This document shows, piece after piece, positions 57,184 to 64,000 of a DNA stretch of 64,000 nt. The stretch is from assembly GCA_948543815.1 (NCBI GenBank), contig CAOVHW010000006.1, positions 1 to 64,000 on the forward strand, given 5' to 3'. The notes below the pieces were generated by a model, which made no database searches, was not told the DNA's origin, and saw only the letters and a program-made list of their open reading frames with translations. The stretch is from an uncultured Eubacteriales bacterium. GTDB taxonomy: Bacteria > Bacillota > Clostridia > Lachnospirales > CAMVHY01. Within the stretch, counting starts at the first letter, position 1. The number at the start of each line of letters is the position of its first letter. The position numbers were made by a program, and so were the translations under genes.

Positions 57184-57750
57184 TTATTTACTAAATGATT
57201 TTCCAGAACCATCAAGAGTAGGAATTTTATCTTGAGTTTCAAGTTCAGGATTAAGCACAGAAATCTTTTGTGCTTCACCAATATTTGATTTTTCATTTAA
57301 TTTATTCCGAGTGTTTTCAGCAAAAAATTTATTTCTTATCTTTCCAACAATAATATTCCACATTAATGCAAACATAGATGAATTATTTTTTTCTTCTTCA
57401 TCAAGTGTTGTTAAGACAACATTTTCATTTTTATATGTATCAAGTTCACCATTGTTTTGAAAATATATTTTGTCATTATCAATAGAGTTAAGTTCTAAAA
57501 ATCGTAATGATAAAGGAAATTCATAAATTCCACCGGGGAATTTATAAAAAAGTTGAATGGCTAAAAGTTTATTGAAATTAACATTAACGTCAACTTCAAG
57601 CTTATTACGTTCGTTTTTACTTTTTATAAAGTTATAACTTACTCCATTAACTTCGATTCGTGTATAATCTAAACGACCATGATGTTCTTCAGGAACTACA
57701 TCAATAAGAAATTTTAATGATTTTGTATTTACTGATGTTGTTTCTGGCAT
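57184..57750 (-). CDS. Unknown soluble-domain protein (family member 4)
   Basis: I do not recognise this 188-aa protein. Residues about 10-112 are the same soluble domain as in the next gene (shared xIEVNGxxYxFxKS and VNVNF at 31-60). No long membrane hairpin follows; only a short hydrophobic patch lies at about 124-134, then a polar tail rich in N, E and K. It is the first gene of a two-gene unit under the family promoter at 57801-57829 and starts at ATG 57750 behind AAGGAGG. It may be a paralog that lost, or never had, the membrane module. Confidence 0.82.
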   Translation of the reverse strand: MPETTSVNTKSLKFLIDVVPEEHHGRLDYTRIEVNGVSYNFIKSKNERNKLEVDVNVNFNKLLAIQLFYKFPGGIYEFPLSLRFLELNSIDNDKIYFQNNGELDTYKNENVVLTTLDEEEKNNSSMFALMWNIIVGKIRNKFFAENTRNKLNEKSNIGEAQKISVLNPELETQDKIPTLDGSGKSFSK

Positions 57751-57800
57751 GTTAATTCCTCCTTAGTTATCAAAATAATATTTTTGTGTATTGTAACTTT

Positions 57801-57829
57801 ATTTTAACATACGAATTTTATTTTTGCAA
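57801..57829 (-). promoter_or_regulatory. Family promoter copy 3
   Basis: Minus strand TTGCAA (57824-57829), 17-bp spacer beginning AAATAAAATT, TAAAAT (57801-57806). A second TTGCAA lies 7 bp further upstream (57831-57836). It drives the pair of unknown genes and closely resembles copies 1 and 2. Confidence 0.72.
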
Positions 57830-57863
57830 TTTGCAAATAAAAATTTTACACAAATATTTTTAT

Positions 57864-57892
57864 TTGACTTGCAAATTATTATCATATAAAAT
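57864..57892 (+). promoter_or_regulatory. Promoter of rpsT
   Basis: TTGACT (57864-57869), 17-bp spacer, TAAAAT (57887-57892), 28 bp before the TTG start. Confidence 0.85.
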
Positions 57893-57920
57893 AAAAGAAA
57901 ATGAATGGAGGTGAACGTAT

Positions 57921-58187
57921 TTGGCAAATATAAAGTCAGCGAAAAAACGAATAAAAATAACTGCAAAAAAAACTTTACGTAATAAAATGATTAAGTCCCG
58001 TACTCATACTGAAATGAAAAAATTTATAGTTGCAGTACAAAATAAAGATATGGAGCATGCATCAGAACTTTTGAGAAATGCAGTGAAATATATAGATATT
58101 GCTCAATCAAAAAATGTTTACCATAAAAATAATGCGGCACGTAAAAAATCTAGATTAGCTAAAATGTTAAATAAATTAAGCGCGTAA
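57921..58187 (+). CDS. rpsT: 30S ribosomal protein S20
   Basis: An 88-aa, very basic helical protein with the S20 start (MANIKSAKKRI), RNKMIKSRTHTEMKKF and the C-terminal KNNAARKKSRLAKMLNKL. It binds 16S rRNA. It starts at TTG 57921 behind GGAGGTGAAC, is transcribed alone under its own promoter, and ends at a bidirectional terminator. Confidence 0.97.
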   Translation: MANIKSAKKRIKITAKKTLRNKMIKSRTHTEMKKFIVAVQNKDMEHASELLRNAVKYIDIAQSKNVYHKNNAARKKSRLAKMLNKLSA

Positions 58188-58213
58188 AAAAATTATAAAA
58201 ATATATTTCTGTC

Positions 58214-58245
58214 AAAAAAAATTCGCAATCGCGAATTTTTTTTTT
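58214..58245. terminator. Bidirectional terminator between rpsT and ricT
   Basis: AATTCGC (58220-58226) pairs with GCGAATT (58231-58237), 4-nt loop, with a T run on the plus strand and an A run on the other side that serves the minus strand. Confidence 0.9.
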
Positions 58246-59056
58246 ATGCATTATTATTTTCAAATTCAATTTCATTTAATGAATAAATTTTAATTGCAAG
58301 GTCATCAGATTTTTCATTATTAACCGCAACTTTTACCGTTTGCATTAAAACATTTACGAAGATAACTTTTCCATTACCGTCAGGAGTTTTAACGATGCTG
58401 CCAACGGCTGGAGTATTTTTGCCAAGTTCTTCGTATGTTTTTTCTTCATAATTGAGGCAGCAAAGTAATCTTCCACAATTACCGGAAACTTTCATTGAAT
58501 TTAGAGATAAACCTTGATTTTTTGCCATTTTAATTGAAACGGTATCGAATTTTGTCAAGAATTTATTACAGCAAAGTGGTCGGCCACAAATTCCAATTGA
58601 CGGAATATTTTTAGTTTCATCGCGTACGCCGACATGTTTAAGTTCGATTTTAATTTTAAATTCGCGAACCAAATCTTTTAGCAAAATTCGAAAGTCAACA
58701 CGTTTTTCAGCGATAAAACTGAAAATAATTTTTGACTTGTCAAATGTTAAGTGAGCGCCGATTAATTTCATTTTGAGGTCATATTTTTTTATTTGTGAGC
58801 GACAAAAATCCAAAGCACGCTTCTCAAATTTTTTATTGTCAAGATATTTTTGTTTGTCATAATCATTTGCTATGCGGATTATTTTAGGGAATGCAATATT
58901 TTTGTTACAAAGTTTAATATTTTTGACAGTGCCGTAATTTAAATAACCTTCGTGGCGCACAATAACATTATCATTTGGTGAAATTTGTTTATTATTTGCA
59001 TCGTAGTAATAAGGCTGGCGGGTGTTATCAAATTTTACAACTAAAATATTTTTCAT
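58244..59056 (-). CDS. ricT: PSP1-domain protein RicT (YaaT)
   Basis: A 270-aa protein with the PSP1 C-terminal domain. Conserved cysteine motifs are GICGRPLCC (about 152-160) and SGNCGRLLCCLNYE (about 190-203). In Bacillus, RicT acts with RicA and RicF in an iron-sulfur complex that promotes RNase Y-dependent RNA maturation, competence and sporulation. It lies 4 bp after holB, the usual holB-yaaT order. Confidence 0.94.
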   Translation of the reverse strand: MKNILVVKFDNTRQPYYYDANNKQISPNDNVIVRHEGYLNYGTVKNIKLCNKNIAFPKIIRIANDYDKQKYLDNKKFEKRALDFCRSQIKKYDLKMKLIGAHLTFDKSKIIFSFIAEKRVDFRILLKDLVREFKIKIELKHVGVRDETKNIPSIGICGRPLCCNKFLTKFDTVSIKMAKNQGLSLNSMKVSGNCGRLLCCLNYEEKTYEELGKNTPAVGSIVKTPDGNGKVIFVNVLMQTVKVAVNNEKSDDLAIKIYSLNEIEFENNNA

Positions 59057-59060
59057 GCTG

Positions 59061-60029
59061 TTATACCTCGCTTAAAACTAAGAGTAATGAGCTAAAAGTT
59101 AATTTAAAATTTGTGTTGCGACTCAAATATTTTTTAGCTTTTTCAATCGCATCTATTTTACTATAAAGTTTTTTGTCATTATTTTTGGCGATTAATTCCA
59201 ATTTATCAGTGTTACAGATAAATGATGTATTGTTAGTAAATTTAAAAAATATTAAATCGGCGTACCAAAAATAAATTATGTCAAAAACTGTTTTCAAATC
59301 GTCCTTGAAATTTTCAAATTCATTGACAAAAAGTAAAGCGTTTGCGACATTATAATTTGTCAAGCTATTTATAATTTCAATAATTTTTTCGCGCATGGCA
59401 ATAAATTTTTCATCGCCAGCTAATTTTAAAGCGCGCCCAATATTTCCCTGTGAATATACACTACAAATTTGTGCAAGGTCTTCGGAAATTTCATTTTGAG
59501 TCAAAAATTTTTTAACTTCAGGAATTGGAACAGGTTTCATATTTATGATAGCGCAGCGCGAAATTATTGTTGGCAAAAAATTTTTGATATTTTCGCCGAG
59601 CAAAAAAAACATTAGAAAATTCGGTGGTTCTTCCAAGATTTTAAGTAAAGCATTTTGTGCAGCAACTGTCATTTTGTCGGCGTTTTCTAAAACAAAAATT
59701 TTATATCGACATGCGTAAGGTTTTATTGACGAATTTAATTTTACTTGTTCACGAATATCGTCAACGCTTAAATTATTTGTCTTGGTTGGATTCACATAAA
59801 TTACGTCAGGATTATTTCCAAGTTCAAATGAACGGCATGAATAACAATTGTCGCACGCATCGTTTGTTTCACATTGAAGTTTTTTGATAAAACAATTTGT
59901 TATAAATAATTTGCCAATGCCTTCTTCGCCCGTAACAATATAGCTGTGGAAAACTTTTTTGTTTTTGAGTGACATCTCCATATTTAAAATATTTTCGCGA
60001 TTCCCAATAACATTGTCAAATGAAAACAT
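59061..60029 (-). CDS. holB: DNA polymerase III delta-prime subunit
   Basis: A 322-aa clamp-loader subunit. N-terminal AAA-like fold with a P-loop-like GEEGIGKLF (about 34-42, where the usual GKT lysine-threonine is GKL), a zinc site DACDNCYSC (about 57-65) and the ISRCA arginine motif (about 160-164). It helps load the sliding clamp. The LEEPP motif (about 132-136) is clear. It is followed by ricT and preceded by the rpoD terminator. Confidence 0.93.
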   Translation of the reverse strand: MFSFDNVIGNRENILNMEMSLKNKKVFHSYIVTGEEGIGKLFITNCFIKKLQCETNDACDNCYSCRSFELGNNPDVIYVNPTKTNNLSVDDIREQVKLNSSIKPYACRYKIFVLENADKMTVAAQNALLKILEEPPNFLMFFLLGENIKNFLPTIISRCAIINMKPVPIPEVKKFLTQNEISEDLAQICSVYSQGNIGRALKLAGDEKFIAMREKIIEIINSLTNYNVANALLFVNEFENFKDDLKTVFDIIYFWYADLIFFKFTNNTSFICNTDKLELIAKNNDKKLYSKIDAIEKAKKYLSRNTNFKLTFSSLLLVLSEV

Positions 60030-60051
60030 TTTATCCCCTCACATAAATTTG

Positions 60052-60060
60052 ATTATAGCA
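60052..60060 (-). promoter_or_regulatory. Extended -10 promoter element of holB-ricT
   Basis: Minus strand TGCTATAAT (60052-60060) between the rpoD terminator and holB, 22 bp before the ATG. No -35 fits, because that position is the terminator stem. Confidence 0.5.
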
Positions 60061-60066
60061 GAATGT

Positions 60067-60091
60067 AAAAAAAAATCCGCGTGTGCGGATT
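60067..60091 (-). terminator. Terminator of dnaG-rpoD
   Basis: AATCCGC (60074-60080) pairs with GCGGATT (60085-60091) around a 4-nt loop, then a T run on the minus strand (plus A at 60067-60075). The stem core is the same AATCCG/CGGATT as at 21-52 and 879-905. Confidence 0.9.
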
Positions 60092-60095
60092 ATTT

Positions 60096-61337
60096 TTATG
60101 TGAAAAATCCTTCCAATTTTTTTCGACGGCTCGGATGTTTTAATTTCCGTAATGCTTTCGCTTCAATCTGTCGTATTCGCTCACGTGTTACATTAAACGC
60201 TAAGCCAACTTCTTCTAATGTATGCGCTCTATAACCGTCTAAACCATAGCGCATACGCAAAACATTCGCTTCACGTTGATCTAATGAATCAAGTGCAGCT
60301 GAAATCGCACGCTTCAAAAGTTCTACATCTGCTTGAGCAGCTGGTGATGCAGCTTCATCATCCGGTAAGAAATCTGCTAAACGTGTATCTTCTTCATCGC
60401 CAAGCGGCGTTTCCAAAGACACTGGGTCTTGTGCAATCTTTAAAATCTCATTTACTCTCTCAACTGAAATTTGCATTTCTTGTGCAATTTCTTCCGATGT
60501 TGGTTCGTGGCCCGTATCTTGTAAAAGTTGCCGCGACGTTCTGATTAATTTATTTATGGTTTCAATCATGTGTACAGGAATTCTTATAGTTCGGGCTTGG
60601 TCGGCAATCGAACGTGTGATTGACTGGCGAATCCACCACGTTGCATAAGTACTAAATTTAAATCCTTTTCGGTAATCAAATTTTTCTACCGCTTTGATAA
60701 GCCCCAAATTTCCTTCTTGAATTAAATCTAAAAGATTCATACCACGCCCAAGATATCTTTTTGCGATGCTAACAACGAGACGCAAATTTGATTCAGTTAA
60801 TTTTTTCTTAGCTTCTTCATCGCCATTTTCAATAAGTTTTGCGAGACGTATTTCTTCATCGGCGCTAATCAAATGAATTTTACCAATCTCTTTCAAATAC
60901 ATACGAATGTGGTCATCGACACTTATATTATCGTCTTCAATATTTTCATTAATTTTTTGTGCGCCAGCTTCAATTAAATCGACATTATCAATAATTGTAA
61001 TGCCGTTTATGTCAAAGTACTCATAAATTTTTTCGATGAATTCAGGATCGAGGTCAAATTTATTGAGATAATCGATAATTTGTTTATATTCGATAGTAAA
61101 TTTATTTTTACGTGCGATAGTGAGTAATTCGTTTAATTTATTCATTAATACGGCTTCATCTGATTTTTCATCTTCTTTATCATCTGGTTTTGCGGATTTG
61201 TTTTCACTAGTTTCTATAATTTTATCTTCAGATATTTTTGTAGTTTTTTCATCAATTTTTTTAGCGGATTTATTTTTTTTAGATTTACTTTTAGTAATTT
61301 TAGATTTATTTTCAGTTGATTTATCATTCGTACTCAA
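60096..61337 (-). CDS. rpoD: Primary RNA polymerase sigma factor (sigma-70/SigA)
   Basis: A 413-aa housekeeping sigma. The first 55 residues are a lysine/serine/threonine-rich low-complexity tail. Region 1.1-like and 1.2 follow (to about 150), then region 2 with [18 protein letters not shown] and the -10 recognition stretch [10 protein letters not shown] (about 230-239), region 3, and region 4 with [17 protein letters not shown] (about 384-400). It starts at TTG 61337 behind AAAGGACTGA. It lies 5 bp after dnaG (dnaG-rpoD macromolecular-synthesis order; rpsU is not next to it). Confidence 0.98.
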   Translation of the reverse strand: MSTNDKSTENKSKITKSKSKKNKSAKKIDEKTTKISEDKIIETSENKSAKPDDKEDEKSDEAVLMNKLNELLTIARKNKFTIEYKQIIDYLNKFDLDPEFIEKIYEYFDINGITIIDNVDLIEAGAQKINENIEDDNISVDDHIRMYLKEIGKIHLISADEEIRLAKLIENGDEEAKKKLTESNLRLVVSIAKRYLGRGMNLLDLIQEGNLGLIKAVEKFDYRKGFKFSTYATWWIRQSITRSIADQARTIRIPVHMIETINKLIRTSRQLLQDTGHEPTSEEIAQEMQISVERVNEILKIAQDPVSLETPLGDEEDTRLADFLPDDEAASPAAQADVELLKRAISAALDSLDQREANVLRMRYGLDGYRAHTLEEVGLAFNVTRERIRQIEAKALRKLKHPSRRKKLEGFFT

Positions 61338-61342
61338 TACAA

Positions 61343-63049
61343 TCAGTCCTTTCGAAATTCAAAATGCTCAATAGTTTTTTTCTCACTAAGCAATGCTTTC
61401 AAATTTTCCATATCACTTACGTTAAAGATTTTTTGTGCCAAATTATATTTCTTAATAATTTTAATAATATCAGTCAAAGCTTTTTGAATGTCATCGTATG
61501 CGACATCATTGTTTAAAATTTCAGCGGCTAAAGATTGTTCAACAGGTAATTCAAAATAATTGATAAGAGTTGCGGGATTTAAATCTGAGGATGTGCTGTA
61601 AAAAGAATAAATAAGCTGCAAAAGTTTAGAATAAACGCCGCCACCTAAATCATCTGCCGATAAATATTTTTCAATTTGCGGATAGATGTCAGGATTTTTT
61701 GCAACGATATTTATAAAATCAGATTTAGCTTTATCGATTGGCGGTTGCGAATTTATTTTTTTATTTTCAAATTTAAGTTCAAATGGTTCAAATTTATCCA
61801 ATTCATTTTTCAAAATGTCGGAAGAAATTTGCATTGATTTTGAAATTTCATTTATGTAAATTTCCTTTTTTATTGTGTCATTTAAGCCAGAAATTATTTG
61901 TGCGGTTTCCTTTGTAAATTTTACCTTATCAGCCGGATTATTTAAGTCATATTTTTTTTTGACATTATTAACTTGGAAGTCGAAGCTATTCACAGAATTT
62001 TTGAACAAATTTTTAAATGAATCACTGCCAAATTTTTTTATATATTCGTCAGGGTCTTTAGCATTTGGCAATTGTAAAACTTTTGATTCGATACCGACTG
62101 AATCTAAAATTGGAATTGCACGCAAAATTGCTTTTATGCCTGCCTCATCGCTATCGAACAATAAAATTACAGAATCGAAATGATTTTTTATAAGTCGTGC
62201 ATGTTTGATATTGAAAGCGGTTCCAAGTGCGGCGCAAACATTTTCGCAACCAGCTTGAAAAACGCTAATGACGTCAATATAACCTTCTGTCAAGATTAAT
62301 TGTTTTGGCTTTGATTTGCACGCCAAATTTATATTATACAAGTTAGTGCTTTTGTTAAACAAAATTGTTTCGGGCGAATTTAAATATTTTGGTTTAGAAT
62401 CATTTATTGTGCGGGCGCCAAAGCCAATTATTTTTCCATAAATATTAAAAATTGGGAACATAATTCTGTTAAAGAAACGATCTAAAATTTTCCCGGATTT
62501 ATTTTCAACGGCAAGGCCTGCTGCCAAAATATCTTTTTTTTCATAACCTTGTGCTAGCAAATAATTATATAAGTCAGATTTTGCATAGCCTAGTCCAAAT
62601 TTTTTGATTGAAGTCTTACTAATATTTCTGTTAAATAAATATTGTAAAGCAAATTGTGAATCCGTTAAGTTGTGATAGAAATGACGTGCCGCTACCGCAT
62701 TCATTTCTATCAATTTATTTTTATAGCGTAAATTCTTATCGGCTTCATCATTTTTAAATTCCGGTAAAGTATAATTTGCGCGTTCAGCTAAAAATCGAAC
62801 TGCCTCACCAAAATTATAATTTTCAGTTTGCATAATAAATGTAAAGACATTACCGGATGCCCCACAGCCAAAACAATGATACATTTGGCGTTCGGAACTT
62901 ACGCAAAACGAAGGTGATTTTTCATTATGGAAAGGGCAAAGTCCAAAATAATTATTACCTTTTTGTTTCAGAGGTAAGTATGAAGAAATCAATGCAACGA
63001 TTTCATTAGCCATACGAACTTGCTCAATCACCTCGTTTGAATAAATCAT
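61343..63049 (-). CDS. dnaG: DNA primase DnaG
   Basis: A 568-aa primase making RNA primers at the fork. The zinc ribbon is C38xxH41...C59xxC62 (CHC2). The TOPRIM core has E253 in LTEGYIDV and D297/D299 in [10 protein letters not shown]-terminal helicase-interaction domain runs from about 430. I chose ATG 63049 behind TTGGAGCGATTATA; an upstream start at 63067 lies ahead of that site. It heads the dnaG-rpoD unit. Confidence 0.97.
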   Translation of the reverse strand: MIYSNEVIEQVRMANEIVALISSYLPLKQKGNNYFGLCPFHNEKSPSFCVSSERQMYHCFGCGASGNVFTFIMQTENYNFGEAVRFLAERANYTLPEFKNDEADKNLRYKNKLIEMNAVAARHFYHNLTDSQFALQYLFNRNISKTSIKKFGLGYAKSDLYNYLLAQGYEKKDILAAGLAVENKSGKILDRFFNRIMFPIFNIYGKIIGFGARTINDSKPKYLNSPETILFNKSTNLYNINLACKSKPKQLILTEGYIDVISVFQAGCENVCAALGTAFNIKHARLIKNHFDSVILLFDSDEAGIKAILRAIPILDSVGIESKVLQLPNAKDPDEYIKKFGSDSFKNLFKNSVNSFDFQVNNVKKKYDLNNPADKVKFTKETAQIISGLNDTIKKEIYINEISKSMQISSDILKNELDKFEPFELKFENKKINSQPPIDKAKSDFINIVAKNPDIYPQIEKYLSADDLGGGVYSKLLQLIYSFYSTSSDLNPATLINYFELPVEQSLAAEILNNDVAYDDIQKALTDIIKIIKKYNLAQKIFNVSDMENLKALLSEKKTIEHFEFRKD

Positions 63050-63078
63050 TATAATCGCTCCAAACATATTAATAATAA

Positions 63079-63107
63079 ATTATAGCATTAGAGAATACAA
63101 AAAACAA
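63079..63107 (-). promoter_or_regulatory. Promoter of dnaG-rpoD
   Basis: Minus strand TTGTTT (63102-63107), 17-bp spacer, TATAAT (63079-63084) preceded by TGC, an extended -10. About 30 bp from the dnaG start. Confidence 0.78.
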
Positions 63108-63208
63108 TTTTTTTCAAGTTTGCTCGACGACTTTTTTTATTTAGTAAGAATTTATAACGTGCATAAAAATTTATATATAACCGTAGAATTTAAAACGGAG
63201 GAGATTTT

Positions 63209-64000
63209 ATGAAAAAAATATTAGTTCCACTGATTTGTATTTTTTTCGCGGTACATATAAATTTTGTAGATGCACAACCAAATTTTAATATTGATGCAAA
63301 ATCTGCATTACTAATGGAGGCATCAAGCGGTAAAATTTTATACGAAAAAAATTCTCATGAGAAACTTCCACCTGCAAGCGTTACAAAAGTCATGACAATT
63401 TTATTAATCTATGACGCGATAGATAGTGGGAAAATAAAACCTGACGATATGGTTACAGTAAGTGAGCATGCTGCAAATATGGGTGGCTCACAAATTTTCC
63501 TTGAACCATATGAGCAGCAAACGGTTTATGATTTACTAAAAGCTATCGTAATTGCTTCAGCTAATGATGCGGCAGTCGCAATGGCTGAATATATTGGTGG
63601 GAGTGAGGAAAATTTCGTACAACTAATGAATGAGCGCGCAAAAAAATTAGGTATGAGTAATACAAATTTTTTTAATGCCTGTGGTTTAGATACGGATGGC
63701 CATGAAACTTGTGCAAATGATATTGCTATTATGAGTCGCGAATTAATTAATAAACATCCTCAAGTTTTTGATTTAACAAAAATTTGGATGGATAATATTA
63801 CGCATAAAACTCGACGTGGTGAAAAACAATTTGGCCTTTCAAATACAAATAAACTTATAAAATCATATCCAGGTGCAACAGGATTAAAAACTGGTTCGAC
63901 TTCAAAAGCTTTATTTTGTATTTCAGCAACTGCTCAACGTGATGGTATGAATTTAATTGCAGTTATAATGGGAGCGCCAAATCCTGCATCAAGATTTGGT
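63209..64000 (+). CDS. D-alanyl-D-alanine carboxypeptidase (DacF/PBP5 type), cut by window end
   Basis: The first 264 codons of an open frame that runs off the right edge, so the length and C-terminus are unknown. A signal peptide (about 1-22), S57-K60 (SVTK), SAN at 117-119 and KTG at 227-229 are all present. It starts at ATG 63209 behind ACGGAGGAG. It differs clearly from the 26873-28168 enzyme, so the genome encodes at least two such carboxypeptidases. The upstream 100 bp are AT-rich with no convincing promoter hexamers. Confidence 0.95.
   Translation, partial: MKKILVPLICIFFAVHINFVDAQPNFNIDAKSALLMEASSGKILYEKNSHEKLPPASVTKVMTILLIYDAIDSGKIKPDDMVTVSEHAANMGGSQIFLEPYEQQTVYDLLKAIVIASANDAAVAMAEYIGGSEENFVQLMNERAKKLGMSNTNFFNACGLDTDGHETCANDIAIMSRELINKHPQVFDLTKIWMDNITHKTRRGEKQFGLSNTNKLIKSYPGATGLKTGSTSKALFCISATAQRDGMNLIAVIMGAPNPASRFG

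Noticed and set aside
63120..63208. SigF/SigG-type promoter before the second DacF-like gene
   Set aside because: A GCATA occurs at about 63161, but no matching GGxxAxxxT -10 lies at the right spacing, so a forespore promoter is not supported.

Overview
The window is a strongly AT-rich bacterial chromosome segment (about 30% GC by eye) with very dense housekeeping gene content. It carries no rRNA, tRNA, CRISPR array, transposase or phage gene that I can see. The gene set points to the Bacillota: WhiA, RapZ, RicT (PSP1 family), a DnaD-domain protein with a DnaI-type loader, long-form HPF, SpoIIM/CwlD/SpoVD-type proteins, ComEA, a large SRP RNA with an Alu domain, and strong Shine-Dalgarno sites, often with TTG starts. 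An SLH-domain protein, a V-type ATPase, pyruvate phosphate dikinase and an O-antigen-ligase-type protein fit an anaerobic clostridial or negativicute-like lineage. I cannot place it more precisely.

Layout. 1-2.9 kb: two paralogous glycine-rich membrane proteins around a U32 peptidase. 3-11.6 kb (minus): pgm, rapZ, whiA, a YycI-like protein, serS, tig, clpP, clpX. 11.7-14.7 kb (plus): cyclophilin lipoprotein, SRP RNA with its own promoter and terminator, two membrane proteins. 14.7-26.9 kb (plus): a nine-gene V-type ATPase operon running into an SLH/GLUG surface protein, rplI and dnaB. 26.9-32.8 kb: a D,D-carboxypeptidase (minus), then comEA, a basic orphan, a LysM protein, hpf, obg and a CwlD-type amidase (plus). 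32.8-41 kb (minus): rsmH, an FtsL-like protein, PASTA-PBP, DnaD protein, DnaI, then ppdK on its own promoter. 41-45.6 kb (minus): pfkA, pyk, recA, tmk. 45.6-49.3 kb: SpoIIM-like, pgsA, MntP/YtaF-like and O-antigen-ligase-like membrane proteins. 49.3-53 kb (plus): tilS, hpt, ftsH. 53.2-57.9 kb (minus): two more members of the unknown family, trmK, nif3-like and a TGS-nucleoside kinase. 57.9-63 kb: rpsT (plus) against dnaG-rpoD and holB-ricT (minus). The right edge cuts a second D,D-carboxypeptidase.

The most interesting signals are not the housekeeping genes. Four related proteins of unknown function form a modular family. It is built from a glycine-rich hydrophobic hairpin, present twice, once or not at all, and a small soluble domain. 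Their three transcription units share nearly the same promoter (TTGCAA, a 17-bp spacer beginning AAATAAAATT, then an AT-rich -10). Other points are a pair of dispersed, strongly palindromic repeats of about 120-130 bp at gene ends, an apparent ATT start codon for obg, a WhiA with a shrunken N-terminal half and no YvcK gene beside it, and a surface protein embedded in the V-ATPase/replication operon.
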